Of a stretch of 64,000 bases of DNA, positions 29,690-38,840 are shown piece after piece. Below the pieces are notes generated by a model, which was given only the letters and a program-made list of their open reading frames with translations, was not told the origin of the DNA and ran no database searches. The first letter of the stretch is position 1, and each line of letters opens with the position of its first letter. Both the position numbers and the translations under genes were made by a program. The stretch comes from CAZUMW01 sp964621615. GTDB taxonomy: Bacteria > Desulfobacterota > WTBG01 > CAIYCZ01 > CAIRTM01. The stretch lies in NCBI GenBank assembly GCA_964621615.1, contig CAZUMW010000018.1:14863-78862 (forward strand), written 5' to 3'.

Positions 29690-30391
29690 ATGGCACGACT
29701 TGATGACATCCATACCATTGCACATGAAACCCTTCGGGCGCGTTTTCGCTTTCGTGACACAGAGCTGAAGCACCCCTTTCCCGAACGGCCGTGGCGAATG
29801 CTGGGCCTTGTGAAAATTGACGGGGTTGCCGGAGAAAGCGAAAAGCTTTCCCGGGTTCTCATCATGAACACCAGCATCGCTGCAGGCCTTCGCGGCGTAC
29901 GATCCGTTTTTGTAAGCCCGCGGGCAGCGCTGGATCTGCCCGTTTTTTCATCTGAGTCCATTCTCATGGGAAAAAAGCGGTTTTTTCTTGTGGATGTGCA
30001 GCGTCGGGGGGGCTACGGCCGCCATGACGACTCGGCTCTCTATGACAGGTTAAACACCATAAAAAACTCGTACCCGGAACTGCTTAAAACCACCGCTGAG
30101 CTCAAAGGAGAAATAAAAAAAACATGCTCCCCGGCCTTTTGCTACGTTCAAATACAAAAGCACCAGGATGACGCGGCAATCAGCCTTTTTCATGACTATC
30201 TGTCTGTGTTCTGCAGCATGGTGGAATCAGCCAGCCCGCTGAGCGGCAGCAGGCTGGAGCAGGCGCAGCGTGATTTTGACGAGTATCGAAACACTGTTAT
30301 CGCACACGACCCTGCGGTAAAAATATATAAAAAATTTTTTGGTGACACAGGGGGGCTGGAGCGCGCGCAGCAGCTTTTTTTTGCTCAATAG
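29690..30391 (+). CDS. Probable ferredoxin-dependent bilin reductase family (HY2-like) protein
   Basis: A 233-residue protein with no obvious everyday match. I place it in the HY2/PcyA family because of the run LDLPVFSSESILMGKKRFFLVDVQ (residues about 82-105), which resembles the family core DLPIFGxDIxxxGxxxxxxxDxQ, the mid segment FHDYLSVFCSMVE and the C-terminus FDEYRNTVIAHDPAVKIYKKFFG...LFFA, matching the family's closing DPAxxxxxxxFGxxxxxxxxxxLF. The position of the PcyA catalytic Asp appears to be Glu89 and the His88 position is not His. These alignments are from memory. Start chosen at MARLDDIH, preceded by GAGGAG. Family members reduce biliverdin to phycobilins; substrate here is unknown. 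Confidence 0.5.
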   Translation: MARLDDIHTIAHETLRARFRFRDTELKHPFPERPWRMLGLVKIDGVAGESEKLSRVLIMNTSIAAGLRGVRSVFVSPRAALDLPVFSSESILMGKKRFFLVDVQRRGGYGRHDDSALYDRLNTIKNSYPELLKTTAELKGEIKKTCSPAFCYVQIQKHQDDAAISLFHDYLSVFCSMVESASPLSGSRLEQAQRDFDEYRNTVIAHDPAVKIYKKFFGDTGGLERAQQLFFAQ

Positions 30392-30492
30392 GGAATGGTG
30401 CAGTGGCCTATTTTTTTGTGGACGCATCAGAATCTTATCTGTATTATACACAGTGAGGGCAAAACGCTTCCGATACATTTTCCGGCTGATCC

Positions 30493-30861
30493 ATGGATCA
30501 AAAACGTAAATTTCAGCGATTTCCTGTTCAACTCGATGCCCGCTGTTTCGGCGCCGGCGAGTCAGGGCACCGTACGTGCAAAATAACCGAAATCAGCCGC
30601 CAGGGCATTCTGCTCAAGCTGCACCTGCACAAAGAGATCCCCGAAGGACAAAACGTGGCCCTGGAAATAGCGCTGCCCCCTGACGGAACAATTATCAATG
30701 CCCTGGCGAAAGTGAAGTGGGTAAAAGATTCCGAAGCCGTCGGCCCGTACGACTACACCGTGGGCGCACAAATGACCATGATTCAGCCCGAAGATAAAAA
30801 GCGGCTGCTGCACTATGCCTATGAGGATATTATCGATAAAGAAAAAAGCGATCGGGGCTGA
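30493..30861 (+). CDS. PilZ-domain protein
   Basis: A 122-residue protein that is almost only a PilZ domain, a cyclic di-GMP receptor. The two ligand signatures are present: an Arg pair at the N-terminus (RKFQRF) and the (D/E)xSxxG-type motif EISRQG. Such proteins transmit c-di-GMP levels to motility or exopolysaccharide enzymes. It lies about 100 bases after the bilin-reductase-like gene on the same strand. No diguanylate cyclase is in the window. Confidence 0.85.
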   Translation: MDQKRKFQRFPVQLDARCFGAGESGHRTCKITEISRQGILLKLHLHKEIPEGQNVALEIALPPDGTIINALAKVKWVKDSEAVGPYDYTVGAQMTMIQPEDKKRLLHYAYEDIIDKEKSDRG

Positions 30862-31011
30862 TCCGCACCGGCCCGGACGCCTGACGCTTTCAGCACCCTG
30901 CTCCCCACCAATGCCGCATATCCCCTTCCCTGCCGACCTGCGCTATCAGTCTCCCGTTACGCTCGCAGGCGCTGCTGCCGCAGGCCGCCGCACACCGCGG
31001 GGCACCCTCCC

Positions 31012-31755
31012 GTGCTGGTAGCCGCCGTTGCTTCACAGACAGAGCTTCGGGCGCTCACTGCGGGCGTCACTATTCTGAACAGGCGCACAGAGCACCAGTG
31101 CCTGCTTCTGTCATGCCGTGCGGATTTCCGCGATGTGCTGCTGGTGCGCACAGGCGTCGGGCCCGCCAGAGCAGCCGCCGGCGCCAGGCTGATTGCCCGG
31201 CAGGCCAATTGCCGGGAGGTCGTGCTGCTGGGAGCTGCCGGAGCTCTTGACCCGAGCCTCCGGGTGGGCGATATCGTTGTCGCCGACGCGGTTGTCAACA
31301 TATCCGGCGAGCGTATAGCGCTACCAGCCACTTTCAGCAAAAACATTTATTCCTGCCTTTGTGCCGCCGGCATGCCAGTGCATACGGGAACCGTGCTTGG
31401 GGGGGGGAGGTTTGTCCATAAAAAAGCTGAGAAAGCCTCTCTTCACCACACATCGGGTGCACGAACCGTGGACATGGAAAGCATGGCCTTTGTGCGGCTC
31501 CTGTCCCGGATGAATATTCCGCTGTGTGTGATACGGGTTATTTCAGACACCGCACACCGCGATGTTATTGACATAGCATCCCTTGTTCGGACCAAAAACC
31601 GGTCGGGCCTTCCGGGCGTCGCCCGGCACCTGCTCTCCCACCCGTCGGAAATGCTCAGGGGTGCTCAGCTGTTCTGCAGCCTGAAGCGCGTCACTCGTAC
31701 GATGAGAGCACTCTTTCACACCATACTGCGCGACCGGCACCCTGCTTCCACATGA
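31012..31755 (+). CDS. Nucleoside phosphorylase/nucleosidase family protein
   Basis: A 247-residue member of the purine/uridine phosphorylase superfamily. It has the N-terminal strand MLVAAVASQTELRAL, the phosphate/ribose loop RTGVGPARAAAGARL, LLGAAGALDPSLRVGDIVVAD and the substrate loop TVDMESMAFVRL, where the Met-Glu binds ribose. Candidates are a futalosine-type hydrolase, MTA/SAH nucleosidase or the hopanoid-associated phosphorylase HpnG; motifs alone do not decide. It starts with GTG and has no clear ribosome site, so the N-terminus is uncertain. Confidence 0.75.
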   Translation: MLVAAVASQTELRALTAGVTILNRRTEHQCLLLSCRADFRDVLLVRTGVGPARAAAGARLIARQANCREVVLLGAAGALDPSLRVGDIVVADAVVNISGERIALPATFSKNIYSCLCAAGMPVHTGTVLGGGRFVHKKAEKASLHHTSGARTVDMESMAFVRLLSRMNIPLCVIRVISDTAHRDVIDIASLVRTKNRSGLPGVARHLLSHPSEMLRGAQLFCSLKRVTRTMRALFHTILRDRHPAST

Positions 31756-31947
31756 TCGGCATCCGGAATCCCGCATTTCGCCACTATTTGCACAAAGACA
31801 AAAAAAGAGGGGCCCGTTTTTTTAAAATTGATGTATAATTACACCTGCTTTTATTTTTTTTGTCTTCCTTTTTCTTACACACATACCTATTACTATAAGT
31901 AGACGAATACATGCCGGCTTTGCCGTTATTATTGTTAAGGAGCCACT

Positions 31948-34281
31948 ATGCGATCGCCCGTACAGTTTCACGAGAATATCCGCTCAATCGCTGTTGTGGG
32001 AAATTACCCCCCGCGCCAGTGCGGTATCGCCACCTTCACCGCCGACCTGGTGGAGGCCGTTTCAGAGGAAGCGCCCGATATAACCTGCTGGCCGGTGGTT
32101 ATCAACGACAAGCCGGAAGGGTACGATTATCCGCCCAAAGTGCGCTTTGAGATCAACCAGAACAAGCTGTTCGACTACCGCACCGCAGCGGAATTTTTAA
32201 ACATCAATCAGGTTGACATCGTATGCCTGCAGCACGAATACGGCATTTTCGGCGGCCCGGCGGGCGGCAATATACTTACCCTGCTGCGCAGCCTTCGCAT
32301 GCCCATAATAACCACCCTGCACACCGTATTGAAAGACCCTGCCGAGGACTACCGCGACGTCATGTGCCAGATTGCAGAGCTGTCGGACAGGCTGGTGGTT
32401 ATGAGCGTAAAGGGACGTCAGTTTCTTAAGGATATTTACGGCGTCCCCGGGGAAAAAATCCGCTTTGTACATCACGGCATTCCGGACACGCCCTTTATCG
32501 ACCCGAACTTTTACAAAGACAAGTTCGGCGTGGAGGGCAAAAAAGTATTGCTGACCTTCGGGCTGCTGTCGCCAAACAAGGGAATCGAATACATGATTAA
32601 AGCCCTGCCGGCAGTCATAAAAAAACATCCCGATGTCAGCTATATTATTCTGGGGGCAACCCATCCGCACATCCGCAAAGTGAAGGGCGAAGAATACCGG
32701 ATTCAGCTGCAGCAGCTGGCTCAAAATCTGGGCGTCGGCGAGCATGTGATATTCCAGAACCGGTTTGTCGATATTAAAGAGCTGTGCGAGTTTCTCGGGG
32801 CTGCAGATATATATATCACCCCGTACGTGGAAGAGGCACAGATAACATCAGGGACCCTTGCCTATGCAATGGGTACCGGAAAGGCAACGGTTTCAACGCC
32901 GTACTGGTATGCAGGCGAGATGCTTGCAGAGGGCAGAGGGCGCATTGTTCCCTTCAATAATACTGACGCCCTTGCCGGGGAAATCATCGAGCTGCTGAGC
33001 AACGACACCGAGCGCCACGCCATGCGCAAAAAAGCCTACACCTTCACCAGGGAAGCCGTGTGGAAGGAAGTTGCCCGCAGGTATATACAGATATGTTCCG
33101 AAGCAAAGCAGGAGCGCGAGCAGCGCCCCCAGCCGCGCCTTTATTTTAAAAGCGAGCAGCCTGTCACCGCTTTTGAGCTTCCCGAGGTAAAGCTGCATCA
33201 CCTGACCGTTCTGACCGACGACACCGGCATTCTGCAGCATGCGCTCTATAACGTCCCCAACCGGGACCACGGCTACTGCACCGATGATAACGCGCGGGCC
33301 CTGCTTGTCGCAACGATCGGCAAAAAGCTTCTCCTGGAGCACGAGGCGCTCCTTGATATGTTTGTCAGCCGCTACCTGAGCTTTCTTCAGTATGCCTTTA
33401 ATGAGGAGGCCGGCCGGTTCCGCAATTTTATGACCTATTCGCGGCAGTGGCTGGAGCAGGCGGGGTCGGAGGACGCTCACGGCCGCTCTGTCTGGGGCTT
33501 GGGAAAATCGGTGGCGTACATGGAGGATACCGCCCGCATTGCCATGGCGACAACGCTGTTCAGCAAAGCTATCGAACAGATAGAGCATTTCACCTCTCCC
33601 CGTGCACATGCGTTTTCGCTGGTGGGCATGCATGCCTACCTGCAGAAATTTTCCGGTGACAGCGAGGTTAAGCGCGCCCGTGAAATTGCTGCGAACCGGC
33701 TCTTTGATCAATTCAAAAACAATGCAACCGATGAGTGGCCGTGGCTTGAGGACCATCTCACCTATGCTAACGGCAAGCTTCCGCACGCGCTGCTGCTTTC
33801 AGGTCAATGGCTTAACCGGGGAGACATGTTCGATATGGGAATCCGCTCGCTTGAGTGGCTCGCCGCCATTCAGACAGACAGCGGCCACTTTGTCCCCATC
33901 GGCAACAACGGGTGGTACAGCAACGGCGGGCGCAGATCGCGGTTCGATCAGCAGCCCATAGAAGCCAACGCCATGATCGAGGCCTGCATAGAGGCATATA
34001 ATGTCACCAGAGAAAAAAAATGGATTGACACCGCCGTTATGTGCTTCAACTGGTTTCTTGGCCACAATGACCTGAACATGTCTCTTTATGACCCGAAAAC
34101 GGGCGGGTGCCGCGACGGGCTCATGGCCGACGGGCTAAATCAGAATCAGGGGGCAGAGTCAACGCTTGCCTGGCTCCTGTCCCTCTTATCACTGCACCAG
34201 CTCATGGCAGAAGACATTCTGACACGGCCGGTGAAAAAGCCGGCGGCTAAAGGCAACGCTTGCAGGACGGCAACGGCATAA
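31948..34281 (+). CDS. GT4 glycosyltransferase fused to an alpha/alpha-barrel-like domain
   Basis: A 777-residue two-domain protein. Residues about 8-390 are a GT-B, family 4 transferase (VVGNYPPRQCGIATFTADL, HHGIPDTPF, LLTFGLLSPNKGIEYMIKALP, and a donor-site ITPYVEEAQITSGTLAYAMGTGK). Residues about 410-760 are all-helical with repeated His/Trp/Asp-rich turns (RDHGYCTDDNARALLVA, GRSVWGLGKSVAY, WPWLEDHLTYANGKLPHALLLSG), like the (alpha/alpha)6 toroids of glycoside hydrolases and epimerases. It heads a five-gene operon with another GT4 and two GH130 enzymes. A TTAAGGAG site precedes the ATG. Donor and acceptor are unknown; mannose is suggested by GH130. Confidence 0.85.
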   Translation: MRSPVQFHENIRSIAVVGNYPPRQCGIATFTADLVEAVSEEAPDITCWPVVINDKPEGYDYPPKVRFEINQNKLFDYRTAAEFLNINQVDIVCLQHEYGIFGGPAGGNILTLLRSLRMPIITTLHTVLKDPAEDYRDVMCQIAELSDRLVVMSVKGRQFLKDIYGVPGEKIRFVHHGIPDTPFIDPNFYKDKFGVEGKKVLLTFGLLSPNKGIEYMIKALPAVIKKHPDVSYIILGATHPHIRKVKGEEYRIQLQQLAQNLGVGEHVIFQNRFVDIKELCEFLGAADIYITPYVEEAQITSGTLAYAMGTGKATVSTPYWYAGEMLAEGRGRIVPFNNTDALAGEIIELLSNDTERHAMRKKAYTFTREAVWKEVARRYIQICSEAKQEREQRPQPRLYFKSEQPVTAFELPEVKLHHLTVLTDDTGILQHALYNVPNRDHGYCTDDNARALLVATIGKKLLLEHEALLDMFVSRYLSFLQYAFNEEAGRFRNFMTYSRQWLEQAGSEDAHGRSVWGLGKSVAYMEDTARIAMATTLFSKAIEQIEHFTSPRAHAFSLVGMHAYLQKFSGDSEVKRAREIAANRLFDQFKNNATDEWPWLEDHLTYANGKLPHALLLSGQWLNRGDMFDMGIRSLEWLAAIQTDSGHFVPIGNNGWYSNGGRRSRFDQQPIEANAMIEACIEAYNVTREKKWIDTAVMCFNWFLGHNDLNMSLYDPKTGGCRDGLMADGLNQNQGAESTLAWLLSLLSLHQLMAEDILTRPVKKPAAKGNACRTATA

Positions 34282-34309
34282 CCTCATACCGAGACAGGAG
34301 CTGCAGAGG

Positions 34310-35323
34310 GTGAACATCGCGATGCTGTCCCCCATAGCCTGGCGAACGCCGCCGCGCCACTACGGCCCGTGGGAAAGTGTTGTCTCCCTGCTGACCGAAG
34401 GCCTTATTGAGCGCGGGTTACACGTAACTCTTTTTGCGACTGCTGATTCACAGACGCGCGCCCGCCTGCATGCCGTGTGCCCGAAGGGCTATGAAGAGGA
34501 TCCCGCCATAAACCCGAAAGTGTGGGAGTGCCTTCATATCGCCGAGGTGTTCGAGCACGCCGCCGGCTTTGATCTGATTCACAATCATTTTGATTTTCTG
34601 CCGCTTTCCTACAGCGGGCTTGTCGAGACGCCTGTTCTAACTACCATTCACGGCTTTTCCTCCCCGTCTATTCTGCCGGTGTTCAAAAAGTACAACGGGC
34701 GGGCCCTGTACGTCTCAATAAGCGATGCAGACCGCAGCGATGAGCTTGATTATGTCGCCACGGTACACCACGGAATCGACATCACGCAGTTTGATTTCAA
34801 TGACTCGCCCGAAGAGTATCTGCTGTTTTTCGGAAGAATACACCACGACAAAGGGGCAAAGGAGGCTATCGACATAGCGCGGCGATGCAGCCGCCCGCTT
34901 ATAATGGCCGGTATTATACAGGACCGGGCATATTATGAGCAGCACGTTCTGCCGCACATCGACGGCCGCATGGTTCGGTATGTGGGCAGCGCAGGGCCTG
35001 AAAAGCGAAGTCGCCTTCTGGGCGGCGCCTGTGCGCTTCTGCACCCCATCAACTTCAACGAGCCGTTCGGGCTTTCTGTTGTTGAGGCTATGGCATGTGG
35101 AACCCCGGTAATCGCGCTGAAACGCGGCAGCATGCCCGAGCTTATACAGCACGGCCGTACCGGCTACCTGGCGGAAACCATAGACCAGGCAGTTGAGGCG
35201 GTTCCGCTGATACAGCGCATAGACCGCCGGCAGTGCCGGAAAACGGTCGAGGACCGTTTCACCGCCGACCGGATGGTGGACAGGTACATTTCTGTATATA
35301 AACGGATTCTTGACCGCAATTGA
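34310..35323 (+). CDS. GT4 glycosyltransferase
   Basis: A 337-residue GT-B transferase starting NIAMLSPIAWRTPPRHYGPWE, the usual acceptor-side loop, with DLIHNHFDFLP, VHHGIDITQFDF, YLLFFGRIHHDKGAKEAIDIA and the donor-binding EX7E region NFNEPFGLSVVEAMACGTPVIA. Translation starts at GTG; ATG twelve bases later is an alternative. It lies 28 bases after the fusion transferase and its stop is nine bases before the ATG of the first GH130 gene. Probably cytoplasmic; the sugar donor may be GDP-mannose. Confidence 0.88.
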   Translation: MNIAMLSPIAWRTPPRHYGPWESVVSLLTEGLIERGLHVTLFATADSQTRARLHAVCPKGYEEDPAINPKVWECLHIAEVFEHAAGFDLIHNHFDFLPLSYSGLVETPVLTTIHGFSSPSILPVFKKYNGRALYVSISDADRSDELDYVATVHHGIDITQFDFNDSPEEYLLFFGRIHHDKGAKEAIDIARRCSRPLIMAGIIQDRAYYEQHVLPHIDGRMVRYVGSAGPEKRSRLLGGACALLHPINFNEPFGLSVVEAMACGTPVIALKRGSMPELIQHGRTGYLAETIDQAVEAVPLIQRIDRRQCRKTVEDRFTADRMVDRYISVYKRILDRN

Positions 35324-35331
35324 GGGCGCCC

Positions 35332-36264
35332 ATGAACCAGCTTATCACCCGCTGCACACGCAACCCGATTCTGACAAAGGCCGATGTCCCCTACCCCGTT
35401 TCAACTGTTCATAATGCCGGCACGGCAAAGCACCAGGGGCGCTATATTATGCTTTTCCGCTCTCATATGCGCAGCGGGCGCTCCGTGATCGGCTGTGCCG
35501 AAAGCGATGACGGGTTTTCGTTTACGGTTCGCCCGGAGCCGTTTCTCACCCCCGCCGATAAGGGTGAGTTCGCCGACTACGAGGAGTACGGCGTCGAGGA
35601 CCTGCGCATCACCCCGATTGAGGGCACGTATCTGTTAACCTACAGCGCCTACTCGCGACACGGCGTGCGCTCCGCGCTTGCCCGGACAGACAATTTCGTT
35701 TCCGTTGAGCGCATAGCGCTTATCACGCAGGCTGATTACCGGAACACGGTTATATTCCCCGAAAAAATCGGGGGCAGGTATGTCAGGCTCGACCGGCCGC
35801 ACTCGGATATTTCCCCGTGGTCGATCTGGATCTCCTATTCCCCCGACCTGATACACTGGGGTGACTCGCGCATAATTATGAAGCCGGCACCCTATCACTG
35901 GGATGAAATGAAAATCGGTCCCGGAGCGCCCCCGATCAAGACAGAAAGCGGGTGGCTGCACCTCTATCACGGTGTTTTTCAGACAATGGCGGGAGCGGTC
36001 TACCGGCTGGGCGCTGCGCTGCACGACCGTGAAAACCCCGAGCGCATACTCGGGGTCTCTGACAGCTGGATCCTCGAGCCCGAAGATCCCTGGGAGCGGA
36101 CCGGCTATGTTCCCAATGTTGTGTTCTGCTGCGGGGCAATTGCGGAAAATGACGGGACAGTGAAAATATACTGGGGCGGTGCGGATACGGTCATGTGTGC
36201 CGGAACGGCTCAAATCGACGACTTGACGGCTGCCTGCTTAAATGCGCAGCGCTCTCCGCTTTAG
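35332..36264 (+). CDS. GH130 mannoside phosphorylase family enzyme (short form)
   Basis: A 310-residue five-bladed beta-propeller of glycoside hydrolase family 130, whose members mostly phosphorolyse beta-mannosides to mannose-1-phosphate. Family motifs are RNPILTKADVPYP, the catalytic Asp90 in YGVEDLRITPI, NTVIFPEKIGGRYVRLDRP, KIGPGAPPIKTESGWLHLYHG and GYVPNVVFCCG. No signal peptide, so it acts in the cytoplasm. Start is the ATG with GAGGG upstream rather than a TTG overlapping the previous stop. Substrate (beta-1,4-mannosyl-glucose, beta-1,2-mannan or other) cannot be fixed from sequence. Confidence 0.9.
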   Translation: MNQLITRCTRNPILTKADVPYPVSTVHNAGTAKHQGRYIMLFRSHMRSGRSVIGCAESDDGFSFTVRPEPFLTPADKGEFADYEEYGVEDLRITPIEGTYLLTYSAYSRHGVRSALARTDNFVSVERIALITQADYRNTVIFPEKIGGRYVRLDRPHSDISPWSIWISYSPDLIHWGDSRIIMKPAPYHWDEMKIGPGAPPIKTESGWLHLYHGVFQTMAGAVYRLGAALHDRENPERILGVSDSWILEPEDPWERTGYVPNVVFCCGAIAENDGTVKIYWGGADTVMCAGTAQIDDLTAACLNAQRSPL

Positions 36265-36300
36265 CGCGTCCGCCTGCGTAATTTTAAAGGGGCTACACTT

Positions 36301-37770
36301 ATGGCTGAAACACAGCTCGGCATCAAGCGAAAGCGCGGGCGCCTCGTCCGCGACAACAAACGGGTCATCTCCCGGCTGTATATGCCCGGAGACCGCGCCC
36401 ATAACAGAAACATACTTCGCCGCATCTGCACGCTCTCCCCCGAGCAGGTATCAGATCTTCTGGACCGCATTTTATTCGAATTTTCCGACCGCCACAAAAA
36501 CATTGAGGGAGCGTGGGAGCACAACTGCGACATGGTGCTCGGCTCGCTTGGCATAGGGGAAACCTTCACACCGCAGATGCGGCTGCTGATCGGCGCCTAC
36601 TTCACCATGGAATACTCCATCGAATCAGCCGGCCTGTTCAACCCCTCAATGGTTGCCCACCCGGACCAGAGCGGCCTTGACGGCGGAGCTCTTCGGTTTA
36701 TCCTGAGCCTGCGTGCAACCGGGGAGGGACACATCTCATCTATCGAATTCCGCAGCGGGACAATCGATGCCCGCAACAACATCCTGTTCGATCCGGTCAG
36801 CGATTTTGTGGAAGCGGCCCGCGTCGAGCTCGACCCGTCATACAACACACATTTATTTCAGCTTAAGCTGAACGAAATGGCTGCCTGTAATGAGATTACC
36901 TCCTATATTCTTGAACATCTGCCCGATGAATTTTCTTTCAGCCAGCTTCAGGAAAAAACCCGACAGCTTCAGCACGAGCCGGTTTTTGACGAAACGCTTC
37001 AAAATGAAACCCTCGATATCGTGTTCTGGCTTGCCAGATCAAACTATGCCCTTTCCTTCCATCCGCAGCATAAAATATCGGAGCGGGTTATTTTCCCGGT
37101 TTCGGAAAATGAGAGCAGCGGCATAGAAGATGCCCGCTTTGTCCGCTTCACAGACGATGACGGCTCAGCGACGTATTACGCAACCTATACCGCCTACAAC
37201 GGCATCAGAATACTGCCCCAGCTTATTGAGACAAAGGATTTCATAACCTTTAAAATCATTACCCTCAACGGACTTGCGGTGCAGAACAAAGGCATGGCCC
37301 TGTTTCCCCGGCGCATAAAGGGACAGTTTGTTATGCTGTCGCGTCAGGACGGCCAGAACAACCACATCATGTTCTCCGACAACATCCATTTCTGGCAGAA
37401 ATTCCGCATCATTCAGGAGCCGGAGCGGCCCTGGGAATTTATTCAGGTCGGCAACTGCGGCTCGCCGCTTGAAACAGACAGGGGATGGCTTGTGCTCACA
37501 CACGGCGTGGGGCCCATGCGCAAATACTGCATCGGGGCGATGCTGCTTGACCTCGACAACCCCGCCAAAATCAGAGCCAGGACTCCCGAGCCCATCCTTC
37601 ATCCCGATGAAAAGGAGCGTGAGGGGTATGTGCCCAACGTCGTGTATTCCTGCGGCTCGCTCATTCACCACGATGAGCTGATTATCCCGTATGCCATGTC
37701 GGACATAACCTCCGGCATCGCCACCGCGCCCCTGCAGGAACTGCTTGACAATATGGAATCTTTTGATTAA
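36301..37770 (+). CDS. GH130 mannoside phosphorylase family enzyme (long form)
   Basis: A 489-residue GH130 member with a helical N-terminal extension of about 240 residues before the propeller. The propeller has ISERVIFPVSENESSGIEDAR with the catalytic Asp277, MALFPRRIKGQFVMLSRQDG, VGNCGSPLETDRGWLVLTHG and GYVPNVVYSCGSLI. The extension resembles that of beta-1,2-oligomannan phosphorylases. The first residues include LYMPGDRAHNRNI. Having a short and a long GH130 side by side suggests sequential action on one mannoside polymer. Cytoplasmic, 36 bases after the previous gene. Confidence 0.9.
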   Translation: MAETQLGIKRKRGRLVRDNKRVISRLYMPGDRAHNRNILRRICTLSPEQVSDLLDRILFEFSDRHKNIEGAWEHNCDMVLGSLGIGETFTPQMRLLIGAYFTMEYSIESAGLFNPSMVAHPDQSGLDGGALRFILSLRATGEGHISSIEFRSGTIDARNNILFDPVSDFVEAARVELDPSYNTHLFQLKLNEMAACNEITSYILEHLPDEFSFSQLQEKTRQLQHEPVFDETLQNETLDIVFWLARSNYALSFHPQHKISERVIFPVSENESSGIEDARFVRFTDDDGSATYYATYTAYNGIRILPQLIETKDFITFKIITLNGLAVQNKGMALFPRRIKGQFVMLSRQDGQNNHIMFSDNIHFWQKFRIIQEPERPWEFIQVGNCGSPLETDRGWLVLTHGVGPMRKYCIGAMLLDLDNPAKIRARTPEPILHPDEKEREGYVPNVVYSCGSLIHHDELIIPYAMSDITSGIATAPLQELLDNMESFD

Positions 37771-37798
37771 TCAGGACGGATTGCGGCAAAGCGCACGC

Positions 37799-38464
37799 AT
37801 GCGCTGCGCATTTGTATACAGAACCCGATGGTCTACCGGCATGAAAAACACCCTTTACAACATGATCATCAACGATATTACCGACCTGTGCTACCGCAAC
37901 TGCCTCGAGCTTATCCATCCGGGCAGCGCTGTGCTCGACATCGGCATCGGCAACGGGAAGATGATTAAAAATCACGCAAGCGTAATTAAAAACAAATCCC
38001 TTAACATTACCGGCCTTGATATCAACACATCCTACATCCAGCACTGTCGGAGCCTCATCGATCAGTTTGACATTGGATCCCACATTCAGGTCTACTGCTG
38101 CCCCGTGGAACAATTCACTCCCGAAACACACACGGCCTTTGATTTTATACTGTTCAGCATGAGCTTTATGCTGCTTGAAAACCAGCATGCGGTACTCGAA
38201 CGTGTTAAACAGTGGCTGAAGCCGGGCGGGCGCATTATATTTTTCCAGACCATGTTCAGGCGGCACAACAGGGTGCTTGAGTTTCTGAAGCCCCGCCTTA
38301 AATACTTTACCACAGTCGATTTCGGTGCAGTCACCTACGAGGAGGAATTTTTCGAACAGCTGGCTGCCAGCAGCCTTGCGGTTGAAAAAGATATGCTTCT
38401 GCAGAAAAACCGTTTTCAGGGAGAATACCGCTTAATCGTTACGAACAGAAAAACGCCTGGCTGA
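37799..38464 (+). CDS. Class I SAM-dependent methyltransferase
   Basis: A protein of about 221 residues with the Rossmann methyltransferase signature VLDIGIGNGKMI, an acidic strand-2 end ITGLDINTSYI, and FDFILFSMSFMLLE, then WLKPGGRIIFFQT. The start is uncertain: ATG at 37799 is used; ATG at 37841 (MKNTLYNMI) and an upstream TTG inside the GH130 gene are possible, and none has a clear ribosome site. It is the last gene of the GT4/GH130 operon; it could methylate a sugar end or be unrelated. Confidence 0.8.
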   Translation: MRCAFVYRTRWSTGMKNTLYNMIINDITDLCYRNCLELIHPGSAVLDIGIGNGKMIKNHASVIKNKSLNITGLDINTSYIQHCRSLIDQFDIGSHIQVYCCPVEQFTPETHTAFDFILFSMSFMLLENQHAVLERVKQWLKPGGRIIFFQTMFRRHNRVLEFLKPRLKYFTTVDFGAVTYEEEFFEQLAASSLAVEKDMLLQKNRFQGEYRLIVTNRKTPG

Positions 38465-38485
38465 CACGGGCGTGGATATTTATTG

Positions 38486-38514
38486 TTGATCGCCTGCCGT
38501 TTTACACGTATTAT
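38486..38514 (+). promoter_or_regulatory. Promoter of tRNA-Arg
   Basis: TTGATC (38486-38491) and TATTAT (38509-38514) lie 17 bases apart, ending 13 bases before the mature tRNA 5' end. Confidence 0.6.
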
Positions 38515-38527
38515 AGTACGCTCACGC

Positions 38528-38604
38528 GCGCCCGTAGTTCAACTGGATAGAGCATCGGACTTCGGATCCGAGGGTTGGGGGTTCGAATCCCTCCGGGCGC
38601 GCCA
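38528..38604 (+). tRNA. tRNA-Arg (anticodon UCG)
   Basis: A complete 77-nt cloverleaf. The acceptor stem GCGCCCG pairs with CGGGCGC, the D-arm is GTTC/GAGC, the anticodon arm is TCGGA-CTTCGGA-TCCGA giving anticodon TCG, and the T-arm is GGGGG-TTCGAAT-CCCTC. CCA is encoded. It reads CGA arginine codons. It borders a foreign region, but I found no second copy of its 3' end in the window, so use as an attachment site is unproven. Confidence 0.95.
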
Positions 38605-38637
38605 CTGTTTTGGCATGCAGTTTCGGTAGGTTAGCTT

Positions 38638-38680
38638 AGGGGTGTGGGCTTCAAACATGGCTCACACCCTCTTTTTTTGC
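38638..38680 (+). terminator. Terminator after tRNA-Arg
   Basis: GGGTGTG near 38640 pairs with CACACCC near 38663 across a loop of about 14 bases and is followed by TCTTTTTTT. Confidence 0.8.
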
Positions 38681-38840
38681 CCCGATAGTGAAGTAATTGT
38701 GAAGTGAATCTCCGTTCAACTGCTGATCCAGCACGTTTACCGCATTTACCTTGTGTGAGGGTGCAGGATGAGCATAGCGCAGCGTCATGTTTAAAACACA
38801 TACCAGATATTGTAAAAATCCTGCCGTTTCAGAAGTCATA

